Source: Shewanella sp. MBTL60-007 (GTDB lineage Bacteria; Pseudomonadota; Gammaproteobacteria; Enterobacterales; Shewanellaceae). From it: a stretch of DNA of 64,000 bases. The stretch spans positions 1 through 64,000 of the forward strand of contig NZ_BPET01000004.1 of NCBI RefSeq assembly GCF_019654915.1. The letters run 5' to 3'. The notes beneath the pieces were generated by a model. That model worked only from the letters and a program-made list of their open reading frames with translations. It was not told the DNA's origin and did not search any database. Both the position numbers and the translations under genes were made by a program. Of this stretch, positions 46,913-55,686 are shown piece after piece (the first letter of the stretch is position 1; each line of letters opens with the position of its first letter).

Positions 46913-48431
46913 AGAATTTTATCATCAGGCTACCCAGTGCTTATGCAGCAGTTTGTCGCTGGAAGTTGCTCTGCAAAATTATTATGGATACGTAAAACAG
47001 TATCTGCCTATAGATGGCATTTTTCTTAACATCTATCGGCCGGAGCATGCAGACATTCAGTTTCTTGCCCATGTTAACGAACAGCAGGCCGTTGCACTCG
47101 ACAAACAGGTGAAGATCTCTGCCGAAATGGGGCAGGTGCTGCAGCAAAACGATCGTCCAGTGATCCGTATTATCAATGATATTGAGCAGGATAAGGTCAC
47201 CAGCTTTGTGGCGCCTCAGGTGATCCCTGAAATTGGGTCAGTGATCTTATTGAGGATGATCAGTGATAACACACATTTAGGTGTCGTGGGCTTTTATGCT
47301 AAGCAAGCTGGACTGTTCAAGCCACTGCATGCTGACTTGATAGAACCTCACAAAGATACCTTCTCTCTGATCACCGCCTTTAATTTGCGTGGCAGAAACT
47401 TGCTCAGGGCCAATCAGGTACTTAGCCAAGAAAACGACAGCCTTAAGCGTGCTATGTTTTCTGCCGATGGCGTTGTTGGTGCCGAAGGTGGCCTTAAAAA
47501 GGTAATGGCCCAGGTCGATGCCATTGCCGAGTTAAATACTAGTGTACTGATGCTAGGAGAAACTGGCTGCGGTAAAGAGGTGATCGCCAACGCGATTCAT
47601 GCCAAATCAAACCGAGTTAATCAGCCTTTTATTAAGGTGAACTGCGGCGCAATTCCTGAGACTCTGATCGATTCTGAACTCTTTGGATACGAAAAGGGAG
47701 CCTTTACTGGCGCAGACGGCCGAAAGGCGGGTTATTTCGAGCAGGCAAATGGTGGCACCATTTTCTTAGATGAGATCGGAGAGTTACCTCTATCGGCACA
47801 GGTGCGGTTATTACGTGTACTGCAGAACAGCTCGATCACCCGGGTAGGCGGCTATGAAAATGTCGATCTTAATATTCGAGTCATAGCGGCGACTCATAGA
47901 AATCTGCAAGCCATGGTACATGAGAAAACATTTAGGGAAGATCTCTGGTATCGCTTATCCGTTTTTCCGATAGAGATCCCGGCGCTGCGTCAGCGTAGAA
48001 GCGATATTCCACTGTTAGTGCAGTATTTTATCGAGACATTGGCGGCGAAGTTTAATCTAGAGCAGTTACCGAGAGTGATGCCTGAGCAGCTAGCCGTACT
48101 AAACAATTACAGCTGGCCAGGTAATGTGCGTGAGCTGATTAACGTACTTGAACGAGCCATCATTCAAAAACCTCAGGGCCCGCTTAGCTTCGAACTGCTA
48201 CAAGCGCAATCTGATGAAGAGATAACCATCAAAACAGGGCAAACAATCGTCGTTGATCCAAGCTACGCTAGCGATAAGCTGGTGCCGCTAGATACTATGA
48301 TAGGTAAGTATATCAGCCATGCGATGCGTATTACAGGTGGTAAACTCTATGGACCTGGCGGCGCAGCCGAGCTATTAGATATCAACCCTAACACTCTAAA
48401 AAGTAAGATGAAAAAGCTAGGGCTGTGTTAG
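46905..48431 (+). CDS. Sigma-54 dependent transcriptional activator
   Basis: A 508-residue enhancer-binding protein. Residues 1-170 form a GAF-like sensor domain of unknown ligand. The central AAA+ domain has Walker A GETGCGKE (218-225), the sigma-54 contact loop GAFTGA (265-270), Walker B IFLDEIGELP, and the arginine-finger region. The C-terminal helix-turn-helix (GGAAELLDINPNTLKSKMKK) is Fis-like. There is no receiver domain, so it responds to a small ligand or partner rather than a kinase. It is divergent from the flavoprotein operon and next to the porin, both of which have sigma-54 promoters. The ribosome-binding site is weak and lies inside a repeat-derived sequence. Confidence 0.93.
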   Translation: MKQEFYHQATQCLCSSLSLEVALQNYYGYVKQYLPIDGIFLNIYRPEHADIQFLAHVNEQQAVALDKQVKISAEMGQVLQQNDRPVIRIINDIEQDKVTSFVAPQVIPEIGSVILLRMISDNTHLGVVGFYAKQAGLFKPLHADLIEPHKDTFSLITAFNLRGRNLLRANQVLSQENDSLKRAMFSADGVVGAEGGLKKVMAQVDAIAELNTSVLMLGETGCGKEVIANAIHAKSNRVNQPFIKVNCGAIPETLIDSELFGYEKGAFTGADGRKAGYFEQANGGTIFLDEIGELPLSAQVRLLRVLQNSSITRVGGYENVDLNIRVIAATHRNLQAMVHEKTFREDLWYRLSVFPIEIPALRQRRSDIPLLVQYFIETLAAKFNLEQLPRVMPEQLAVLNNYSWPGNVRELINVLERAIIQKPQGPLSFELLQAQSDEEITIKTGQTIVVDPSYASDKLVPLDTMIGKYISHAMRITGGKLYGPGGAAELLDINPNTLKSKMKKLGLC

Positions 48432-48463
48432 CTCTCGTGTTAGCGCTTTAAGCGTCATCAACC

Positions 48464-48497
48464 AATAAAAAAACACTTCCAAGGAAGTGTTTTTTAT
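48464..48497. terminator. Bidirectional terminator between the activator and porin genes
   Basis: AAAAAACACTTCC pairs with GGAAGTGTTTTTT around AA. The A/T flanks give a U tract on both strands, which suits the two convergent genes. Confidence 0.95.
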
Positions 48498-48533
48498 TGG
48501 CAGGGGGACAAATGTTTAGGTTCTTGCTAATAA

Positions 48534-49691
48534 CTAGAAGAAGTAGCGAATACCTACAGAGTAGCTATTGTCTTGTAGATCTTCGAAGCTCTTATCGTCC
48601 ATCTCACTGAAGTCAATTTTGGCTTCGGCAAACATCACTGTGTCGTTGCTGTAACGGTAATGCAGGCCTAATACGGCAAATTGACGAGTCCAGTCACCTT
48701 GAATCGTTGTCGATGCATCGGTATCTAGGTCTTGGTAAGACAATAAGAAGCTAGGTACAAATCCATTTTCGTATTGGTAAGCAATTAAGAATTCGCCGCC
48801 CGTTGAGTCATATAGCTCACCTGCTACTAGCTCATTCTGCTTACTCTTGTGAGCGTTAAAGCCAACGTAGAAACCATCTGCTTCTCGGTTAGGTGCATAC
48901 TGGTAGAAAGAACCATATTGCGCACCAACACCAATGATTTCGTTAGTGTCATCCACGTTTTCACCCGCTAACTCTCCCGTGAAGTCACCACGGTTGAAGC
49001 CAGCAAGCACTTTGAACTTATCGGTGAAGTGATAGGTTAAGCTAGCGCCATAGCTAGTATCGAAGCTGACATGAGAGCCGTCATCCAACGCGATACCATC
49101 TTTGTCATACAGCGCCACATCACCATTTTGCTTAGCTGCATATTGAAGTGCGATACTCAAGTTGCCAAATGAGTTGCGGTAAACAAAGGCCGAGTCTGCA
49201 CGACCCGCACCGGTTAGGCCGCCGTCACCAAAGGTGTAGGCACCTACAGAATAACCAGTGTAAACATTAAGTACGTCGGTGGTGTAAGCCACATCGTAGT
49301 AGACGCCCCACTGTTTACCGAACGTTAAGCTACCCCACTTGTCGTTTGCTAGCCCCACGTAGCCTAATCGATTGAATAAGAAGTCAGAGTTTTTTTCTGC
49401 ACCTAGTTGGCCGCCTGAGTAACTTAGCGAGTCATCGCTAGTGACCATGTTAATGCCCCACTCGGTATGGGCAAAGCTACGCCAGCCATTCTTCTCTTGG
49501 CGGTCGAAACGAAAGCCCACACGTGAAAAGTTGTCGACCACGGCTGTGTCGTGAGTGTCATTAATTGCTGCAAAGCCCAACCAACCCATCATGTTGATGC
49601 TATTGGTTTGGTCATTGTAAATCTCAACGGCCTGCGCTGAACCCGCCATCAAAATTGACGGAATTAAAAGCGCCAACAGTTTCTTATTCAT
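48534..49691 (-). CDS. Outer-membrane general porin
   Basis: A 385-residue Gram-negative porin. Signal peptide 1-21 (MNKKLLALLIPSILMAGSAQA; cleavage after AQA). The mature chain alternates hydrophobic and polar residues as in a 16-stranded barrel and ends in YSVGIRYFF with the terminal phenylalanine read by the BAM complex. A perfect-type sigma-54 promoter and activator sites upstream connect it to the neighbouring activator, so it probably admits the substrate of the periplasmic module. Specificity cannot be read from the sequence. Confidence 0.9.
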   Translation of the reverse strand: MNKKLLALLIPSILMAGSAQAVEIYNDQTNSINMMGWLGFAAINDTHDTAVVDNFSRVGFRFDRQEKNGWRSFAHTEWGINMVTSDDSLSYSGGQLGAEKNSDFLFNRLGYVGLANDKWGSLTFGKQWGVYYDVAYTTDVLNVYTGYSVGAYTFGDGGLTGAGRADSAFVYRNSFGNLSIALQYAAKQNGDVALYDKDGIALDDGSHVSFDTSYGASLTYHFTDKFKVLAGFNRGDFTGELAGENVDDTNEIIGVGAQYGSFYQYAPNREADGFYVGFNAHKSKQNELVAGELYDSTGGEFLIAYQYENGFVPSFLLSYQDLDTDASTTIQGDWTRQFAVLGLHYRYSNDTVMFAEAKIDFSEMDDKSFEDLQDNSYSVGIRYFF

Positions 49692-49760
49692 ATCATTTTC
49701 CCTATCTTTTTATTTTGTTAAAGCTAATCAATATTGGTTTTTACCAATTACGCCTAGCAG

Positions 49761-49776
49761 AGCAGCTAATGTGCCA
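49761..49776 (-). promoter_or_regulatory. Sigma-54 promoter of the porin gene
   Basis: On the minus strand TGGCAC-ATTAG-CTGCT fits the -24/-12 consensus, 70 bases before the porin start codon. It shares the CTGC variant of the -12 element with the flavoprotein promoter. Confidence 0.85.
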
Positions 49777-49828
49777 AAGGGGGAAAAGCTGAGTTTATGG
49801 GGAAGAAGTTGGAGCAAGATCCACGAAC

Positions 49829-49884
49829 CACGAAATATCGTTAAAGGGGATCGTTAAATATCGTGCCAAAAGTGAAATATCGTT
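49829..49884. promoter_or_regulatory. Activator sites upstream of the porin promoter
   Basis: CACGAAATATCG (49829), TTAAATATCGTG (49854) and GTGAAATATCGTT (49872) are three copies of the CACGAAATATC-type motif, 50-110 bases upstream of the -24 box, as for the flavoprotein operon. Confidence 0.7.
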
Positions 49885-49914
49885 GTTAAAAGGTTTAAAG
49901 AAGGAGTTAAAAGA

Positions 49915-50410
49915 AGGTACTAGGTTCTAGGAAAAGCAGGTCCTAGGAAAGGCAAACTGCAAAGATGATGAAAGCTAAGACGGTAAGAGCCGAACGGTCT
50001 GCGACCTAGGGAACGTGACTTCGTCACTACGGAACGCTGCGCTTACGGAAAAGCGGTGTTTGTTGTAGGTCGGGCTTTAGCCCGTCATGCTTTTGATTTT
50101 CCTAGCAGGGCGCAGCCCGTCCTCGAAGCGAAGCGCCCTAGGAGCTAGGGCCTATGTTTTAAAGCAAAGACGGTTAAGCAAAGACGGGTAAAGCTGAGAT
50201 AGGAAAATCCGGAAAAGTATTGGCTGTTGTAGGTCGGGCTTTAGCCCGTCAAAGAGTTAGGTATTTGGAAAAGCAGACCTTAGAGCCTAAAAAGGATAAA
50301 GAAGGAGAAAGCGGAAAGAATACAGCGTTTTGCTTGGGTTTTGTTTTGAGCTTTTGATTTTCCTAGCAGGGCGCAGCCCGTCCTCGAAGCGAAGTGCCCT
50401 AGAACCTAGT
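49915..50410. repeat. Repeat cluster with REP/BIME-like elements and the long 189-type unit
   Basis: Starts with GGTTCTAGG fragments, then a copy of the long unit seen at 41683 and 41872 (49975-50055), a full REP/BIME element (50060-50155), a 15-mer fragment, a truncated GTAG-headed hairpin (about 50225-50252) and a final half element (50360-50410). It separates the two sigma-54 loci. Confidence 0.88.
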
Positions 50411-50423
50411 ACCTTGTTTCAAA

Positions 50424-50493
50424 CCGGACACTTTCCTCATATCGGACATTCCTGCTAATTAATCGGACACTTTTGCGCTGTGTCCGCGGACAC
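50424..50493. promoter_or_regulatory. CGGACA activator sites of the efflux-like operon
   Basis: CGGACAC or CGGACAT occurs at about 50425, 50443 and 50464, followed by the perfect palindrome TGTCCGCGGACA (50481-50492). One more CGGACA lies downstream at about 50605. They precede a sigma-54-like promoter by 60-130 bases and are the likely sites for the NtrC-type regulator encoded in the same locus. Confidence 0.7.
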
Positions 50494-50555
50494 TATTGCG
50501 GTGTACGCTGTTCTAGATTTCTTTAAGCCCATGTTTATTAACTGTTAATGGTTTT

Positions 50556-50571
50556 TGGCATGGTGCTTGTA
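50556..50571 (+). promoter_or_regulatory. Probable sigma-54 promoter of the efflux-like operon
   Basis: TGGCAT-GGTGC-TTGTA resembles TGGCAC-N5-TTGCA, with changes at the last base of the -24 box and in the -12 GC. It lies 56 bases before the membrane-fusion protein ATG, downstream of clustered CGGACA sites. Confidence 0.65.
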
Positions 50572-50626
50572 TTAATAGCCCTATCAAAGCAGTAATTGTT
50601 AACAACGGACAGTTTAGGGAAAGAAG

Positions 50627-51889
50627 ATGATTCAGGATACCAGCGCACAAGATGTGATAAAGCAGCAGAGCAAGGCGAGCAGATTAAAGCGTCCGCTGAT
50701 GTTCGGTATTGCAGCCCTACTTGTTTCTGGTCTCGTTTGGTCGAGCATGGATAGCGACTCGATTGCCAGTTCCATTAAGCGTTCGGAGCTGAGATTTGCC
50801 ACCTTAGAGCGCGGTACCTTAGTTCGTGATATCCCCACTACGGGCAAGATTGTCGCCGCAAATGCGCCGGTGCTTTATAGCCCAGAGCAAGGCTCTGTCA
50901 CCTTGATTGCTAAGCCCGGTGACAAGGTTGAGCAAGGCGAGGTGGTTGCCACTATCGAAAGCCATAGGCTCACTAATAATTTAAAACAGCAGCAAGCAGT
51001 GCTTGAGGGGATGAAAAGCTCCTTGGAACGTGCTCGTCTCGATGCTCGCCGCGAGCAGCTTAAGGCCCAGCAAACCTTAGATATGGCGAAAGTTGATTTA
51101 GAGGCTGCCGACCGTGAAAGCCGTCGTGGTGACCAACTAATCGAGTCAAAGTTAATCAGTAAAATCGACTTTGAAAAGAGTAAAGATGACCTACATAAGG
51201 CTAAATTACTGTTTGCCCATGCGGGTCAAGAAGCCCAGTTGATGAAAGATACTTTGACCTTCGAGCTTAAGAACACAGCCCTAGAAGTTGACCGACAGGC
51301 ACTGGTGGTTAAAGAGCTCGAACGTCAAGTGGCGGCGCTCGATATCACCGCGCCCGTTGGTGGAATTATTGGTAACTGGCTCACGGAGCAAAAGGCACGT
51401 ATTGGGCAGAGCCAACCCATCTTGACCGTTGTTGATTTAAGCGCCTTTGAAGCAGAGCTTGCAGTGCCAGAGTCTTACGCCGATGAGTTAGGCATAGGTA
51501 TGGCGGTTGAGTTGAGCTTTGGTTCCGAAAGAGTGATGGGCGAGCTGTCCTCTATCTCTCCAGAGGTGCGTAATCGTGAAGTGACCGCAAGGGTGCGATT
51601 TAAGCAAACTGACAGTTTGCAGCTGCGTCAGAATCAGCGTCTTTCGGCGCGAGTATTACTGGAGCACAGACCCGATGTGTTGATGGTTAAGCGCGGGGCC
51701 TTTGTTAATAGTGGTGGCGGCCAAGAGGTTTACGTGATGCATGGCGATATTGCCGAGCAAACCCCCATCCAGTTAGGCGCACGCAGCATGAGCCATATCG
51801 AAGTGATCCAAGGTGGTCAAGAGGGAGATATCTGGGTGACCTCAAGTGTTGAGCCTTTTAATAATGCAGCGCAAGTGATCGTTCGCTAA
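50627..51889 (+). CDS. HlyD/MacA-type periplasmic adaptor (membrane fusion protein)
   Basis: A 420-residue adaptor of an ABC export system. One N-terminal membrane anchor (about residues 25-45) is followed by a lipoyl-like strand pair (PVLYSPEQGSVTLIAKPGDK; key residues G-x-V and P-G-D-x-V), a long alpha-hairpin coiled coil (about 110-235), the matching second lipoyl half (ITAPVGGIIGNW), and beta-barrel and membrane-proximal domains. It is first in a run with a small membrane protein, an ABC ATPase and two FtsX-like permeases. The cargo is unknown. Expected to be expressed from the sigma-54 promoter upstream. Confidence 0.9.
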   Translation: MIQDTSAQDVIKQQSKASRLKRPLMFGIAALLVSGLVWSSMDSDSIASSIKRSELRFATLERGTLVRDIPTTGKIVAANAPVLYSPEQGSVTLIAKPGDKVEQGEVVATIESHRLTNNLKQQQAVLEGMKSSLERARLDARREQLKAQQTLDMAKVDLEAADRESRRGDQLIESKLISKIDFEKSKDDLHKAKLLFAHAGQEAQLMKDTLTFELKNTALEVDRQALVVKELERQVAALDITAPVGGIIGNWLTEQKARIGQSQPILTVVDLSAFEAELAVPESYADELGIGMAVELSFGSERVMGELSSISPEVRNREVTARVRFKQTDSLQLRQNQRLSARVLLEHRPDVLMVKRGAFVNSGGGQEVYVMHGDIAEQTPIQLGARSMSHIEVIQGGQEGDIWVTSSVEPFNNAAQVIVR

Positions 51890-51921
51890 CTGAATAAGGA
51901 AGCCGAATAAGGAAGCTGACA

Positions 51922-52188
51922 ATGAATAAAGCAATTAGCAAAGTTAAAAAGATGAACAAACATCAAGTCATTACTGCTGCGGTATTAATGCTATTGGTGC
52001 TAGCTGTGCAGGTATCGACTGATAGAGCGGGAGATTGGATGTTTATCGGGCTTAACCTGATTGAGTTTGGCAGTGGTGCTGAATCGAACTTAGGCACGGT
52101 GTCAGATGTAAGCTTGGGCGATGAGCAGATGATTGGGCAGCTAATCATGCGAACACTCGATTGCATCATAAGTTTACTTACCCAGTAA
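51922..52188 (+). CDS. Small membrane-anchored hypothetical protein in the ABC operon
   Basis: I recognise no family. The 88-residue product has a basic N-terminus, one hydrophobic helix (VITAAVLMLLVLAVQV, about 16-31) and a mostly acidic or neutral remainder with a single cysteine near the C-terminus. AAGGA precedes the first ATG; another ATG at residue 12 is possible. It lies between the adaptor and ATPase genes, 32 and 79 bases from them, so it is probably co-transcribed and might be an accessory subunit or even a cargo peptide. Confidence 0.55.
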   Translation: MNKAISKVKKMNKHQVITAAVLMLLVLAVQVSTDRAGDWMFIGLNLIEFGSGAESNLGTVSDVSLGDEQMIGQLIMRTLDCIISLLTQ

Positions 52189-52267
52189 GCGGTTTAAATC
52201 AAAATGAATACAGATCACCAAGCCGTTTTTAGTGTGATGGATAAATAGAATTAAAGGAATATAGATC

Positions 52268-52999
52268 ATGTTATCGATGAACAACATAAGCAAAGTATTT
52301 AAAACGGATTTAGTGGAAACCCATGCATTACGAGACTTTAACTTAGAGGTCAAAGAAGGCGAATTTGTTGCAGTTACCGGACCATCAGGTTCGGGGAAAA
52401 CCACCTTTTTGAACATTGCTGGATTACTCGAAGGCTTTACCCATGGCGACTACTTTCTCGATGGCGTGAATATTTCAAACTTAAGCGATAACAAGAGTGC
52501 TGCGATTAGGAACGAGAAAATTGGTTTTATCTTTCAGGGTTTTAACCTGATCTCTGACTTAAACCTAGCCGAGAACGTAGAGGTGCCATTACGTTATCGT
52601 GGCTTCAATGCCAAAGAGCGCAAAATCCGTGTCGAGCGTGCGCTTGAACAGGTAGGACTCGCCTCTAGAATGAAGCATCTGCCAACGCAGCTTTCAGGTG
52701 GGCAGCAGCAACGTGTGGCAATAGCCAGAGCTTTAGCGGGGGAACCAAGATTCTTACTCGCCGATGAGCCGACTGGTAATTTAGATAGCCTGATGGCACG
52801 CCAAGTGATGGAGTTACTTGAAGATATTAACAAGGCGGGTACCACTATCATCATGGTCACCCACGATGCAGACCTTGCTCGCCGAGCGCAGCGTAACATT
52901 CAGATTGTCGATGGTCAGGTGTGTGACTTCACCATGTACCAAGGTGGCCAGTCTGAGCAAAAGCCTCAGTCTATCGCCGATGCTGCGTCAGTGGCTTAA
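52268..52999 (+). CDS. MacB/LolD-type ABC transporter ATP-binding protein
   Basis: A 243-residue ATPase of the lipoprotein/macrolide export class. Walker A GPSGSGKTT (about 38-46), Q-loop IFQGFNLI, signature [15 protein letters not shown], Walker B FLLADEPTGNLDS and switch histidine VTHD are all present. The LSMNNISKVFKTDLVETHAL start and the E-x-P-L-R-Y segment are typical of MacB/LolD-family ATPases that pair with FtsX-like permeases, which follow directly. Not fused to its permease, unlike E. coli MacB. Confidence 0.95.
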   Translation: MLSMNNISKVFKTDLVETHALRDFNLEVKEGEFVAVTGPSGSGKTTFLNIAGLLEGFTHGDYFLDGVNISNLSDNKSAAIRNEKIGFIFQGFNLISDLNLAENVEVPLRYRGFNAKERKIRVERALEQVGLASRMKHLPTQLSGGQQQRVAIARALAGEPRFLLADEPTGNLDSLMARQVMELLEDINKAGTTIIMVTHDADLARRAQRNIQIVDGQVCDFTMYQGGQSEQKPQSIADAASVA

Positions 53000-53020
53000 T
53001 GGTTTGCTAAGGAGAGCATA

Positions 53021-54322
53021 ATGTTTTTTTATTATCTGGATCTAGCCTGGCGCAGTATCAAGAAGACGCCGTTTCTATCCTTATTGATGATCCTCGCCAT
53101 CTCTATTGGCATAGGCATCACTATCACCACTTTGAATATCTATAAGATGGCATCGGTAAACCCAGCTGGCGAGCGCTCATCGCAGTTATTTGCGGTGCAG
53201 TTAATGAGCCAAGACAATGATACTTGGGAGGAGATTAACGAACAGATCACCTATCAAGATGCTTTTAACCTCAGCCAGAGTGATGTGCCAGTAAAGCAGG
53301 CTGCCATGTTTAGAACCGGCCTTGCGGTGCAGACTGAGGATGTGAATTTCTCGCCTATTTTGGAGAGCGTGCGGGTGACTGGTGGTGACTTCTTCGACTT
53401 GTTTGATGTGCCGTTTATTTATGGTCGCAGCTGGGACAAGCAGGTGGATGAAGAGGGCGGTTATAAGGTTGTCATTAGTGAGGATATGAATAAAGAGGTC
53501 TTTGGCGGTGGTGACAGCGTGGGTAAAACATTGCTGTTGAATCGTAAACCTTATCAAGTGGTTGGCGTTATAGAGAAGTGGAACCCTAGCCCCAAGTATT
53601 ATGATGTAAACAACGGCGCTTTTAATGACTCCGCCCGTATTTATGTGCCTTTCTCACTCGCACCAATTGAAGAGTATGAAAGCTGGGGCAATAACCAAAG
53701 CTGGCGTCATGAAAATATTCGTAACTACCAAGATAGAATTAATTCTGAGATGCATTGGGTGCAATATTGGGCTGAGTTAGACACCAGTGCTAAGCAGCAA
53801 GAATATCGAGAGTGGTTAGGACGTTACGTGGAGCAGCAACAACAGATAGGTCGCTTTAAACGCCCCGATGCTCGTGGAGAGATTAGAGATGTCGCTCAGT
53901 GGCTATCTTTTAATAATGTAGTACCAGAAGACAACAAGGTATTGGTAGGGTTAAGCGCGCTATTTTTGGTGGTCTGCCTCGTTAATATGCTGGGTCTACT
54001 CTTGGCTAAGTTCTTAAAGCGCGCCCCAGAGGTGGGGGTTAGGCGAGCCATTGGTGCCAGTCGTTTACAGATCTTCTCTCAGCACTTAGTGGAAGTGGGC
54101 TTGATTGGTTTTTGTGGCGGCGCTCTGGGTCTGTTATGGGCTTGGATGGCACTGTATTTCTTATCCTCTAAATTCGATTTAGAAGCATCGTTGGCTCAGC
54201 TGGATCAAAGCATGTGGTTGATAGCACCGGTTATCGCCGTCAGTGCAGCCATCATTGCTGGCATTTATCCAGCCTGGCGTATTTGCAGCACTAATCCCAG
54301 TGTTTATCTCAAGAGCCAATAA
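53021..54322 (+). CDS. FtsX/MacB-like ABC permease 1
   Basis: A 433-residue permease. One N-terminal helix (about 20-40) is followed by a large periplasmic MacB-PCD-type domain (about 45-305), then three C-terminal helices with the FtsX motif PEVGVRRAIGASRLQIFSQH (about 344-363) and IYPAWR near the end. It pairs with the next permease, so the transporter core is probably a heterodimer on an ATPase dimer. It starts 21 bases after the ATPase gene. Confidence 0.92.
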   Translation: MFFYYLDLAWRSIKKTPFLSLLMILAISIGIGITITTLNIYKMASVNPAGERSSQLFAVQLMSQDNDTWEEINEQITYQDAFNLSQSDVPVKQAAMFRTGLAVQTEDVNFSPILESVRVTGGDFFDLFDVPFIYGRSWDKQVDEEGGYKVVISEDMNKEVFGGGDSVGKTLLLNRKPYQVVGVIEKWNPSPKYYDVNNGAFNDSARIYVPFSLAPIEEYESWGNNQSWRHENIRNYQDRINSEMHWVQYWAELDTSAKQQEYREWLGRYVEQQQQIGRFKRPDARGEIRDVAQWLSFNNVVPEDNKVLVGLSALFLVVCLVNMLGLLLAKFLKRAPEVGVRRAIGASRLQIFSQHLVEVGLIGFCGGALGLLWAWMALYFLSSKFDLEASLAQLDQSMWLIAPVIAVSAAIIAGIYPAWRICSTNPSVYLKSQ

Positions 54323-54348
54323 ACTACAGAATGAGAAAGGATTTCATT

Positions 54349-55560
54349 ATGTTTCAAGTTAAACCCATATTAAGCATGTTGATGCGTAATAAGAGTGGCC
54401 CTCTATTGCTGCTAGTGCAAATTATCTTATCGGTTGCGATAGTAGCCAATGCTAGCTTCATTATTAAAGAGCGTGTTGGCCTAATAGCCAGAGAATCTGG
54501 GATTGTAGAGTCGGAGGTCTTTGATTTAACCATCTACAATTTCGATGAATCTATTGTCGCTAATGAACAGAACCTGATAGATGTCGAGATCATTCGTAAC
54601 CTTGACGGAGTCAAAGCAGCGACTTCAACCAGTATGACGCCACTGAGTGGTGGTGGTTGGTCTTCTAATTTTTCTCATGGCAGCAGTGAAGAAGATCGTA
54701 AAGATGCACCTAATGCTGCAATTTATTATGGCGACGAACAGATGATCTCGACTTTAGGGGTGAAGCTGATTGAAGGAAGAAACTTTTATCCCGATGAAGT
54801 CAGTAGTGGTGGCCCAGAGCTGGCAAGCTTAGCCATCGTCTCGGCTGATTTTGCCAAAGACGCTTTCGGTGATGAGCCTGCTATTGGTCAAGTTATGTAT
54901 CGCGGTAACATTGGTGAGCAACCGATGAAAATTATCGGTGTGGTTGAGCGTTTGCAGGGGGCTTGGGTGAATAATTCAAACCTTAATCGTAGCGTGATTT
55001 TGAATGTAGAGCTGGGATCCTCTTTCACGCGCTTTTTAGTACGAGCAGATGAGTCTGCTATTGCTGATTTAAAAGAGGCGATTCCAGCGGCGTTACATAA
55101 AGAGCATCCTAATCGCGTGGTGCGTGGTTTCACGACTATCAAAGAGCATCGCATCAGCTCATATCGTGACCATGAGCTGATGGCGACCGTGTTGTCACTA
55201 ATGGTGGTGTTATTGCTGCTTATCACCTCTTTAGGTTTAGCGGGTATGGTGATGTTTAATATAGAGCGCCGCACTAAGCAGATAGGTACCAGACGGGCAT
55301 TAGGCGCCAAGAAACGCGATATCATCAGCTTCTTCCTGGTGGAGAACTATCTATTGTGCCTTGCGGGTGGAGTGCTCGGTGGGCTGATTGCGGTGCAGCT
55401 TGGGCAGCAGTTAATGACTCTATACAGCTTACCTAAACTTGAGTTGATTTACCCGATAGCCACCGTTGCGGGTTTGCTTGTGCTCACCACCATTGCAGTG
55501 ATCTTTCCGGCACAAAAAGCGGCTAAGATATCACCAGCTACAGCCACTCGCAGCGTGTAA
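54349..55560 (+). CDS. FtsX/MacB-like ABC permease 2
   Basis: The second permease, 403 residues, with the same plan: N-terminal helix, large periplasmic domain, then helices with the cytoplasmic motif KQIGTRRALGAKKRDIISFF (about 309-328). I start it at the ATG preceded by AAAGGA; the frame extends six codons upstream, which would swallow that ribosome-binding site. It lies 26 bases after permease 1 and ends the transporter part of the locus. Confidence 0.92.
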   Translation: MFQVKPILSMLMRNKSGPLLLLVQIILSVAIVANASFIIKERVGLIARESGIVESEVFDLTIYNFDESIVANEQNLIDVEIIRNLDGVKAATSTSMTPLSGGGWSSNFSHGSSEEDRKDAPNAAIYYGDEQMISTLGVKLIEGRNFYPDEVSSGGPELASLAIVSADFAKDAFGDEPAIGQVMYRGNIGEQPMKIIGVVERLQGAWVNNSNLNRSVILNVELGSSFTRFLVRADESAIADLKEAIPAALHKEHPNRVVRGFTTIKEHRISSYRDHELMATVLSLMVVLLLLITSLGLAGMVMFNIERRTKQIGTRRALGAKKRDIISFFLVENYLLCLAGGVLGGLIAVQLGQQLMTLYSLPKLELIYPIATVAGLLVLTTIAVIFPAQKAAKISPATATRSV

Positions 55561-55686
55561 CCTGCTACTTGTGAACCGGTAAATTGCTATTTAATTGTTA
55601 GCCAAACGTGAGCTTTTCTTTAACTCTGTTTGGCTTTCAGTTAGTTTTATAGCCAGTCCTCTAACACAATTAATAATAACGAGTTT

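Noticed and set aside
46772..47029. Upstream overlapping open frame at the sigma-54 activator start
   Set aside because: It is in another frame, lies over the operator-like repeat and the activator N-terminus, and has no coding character.
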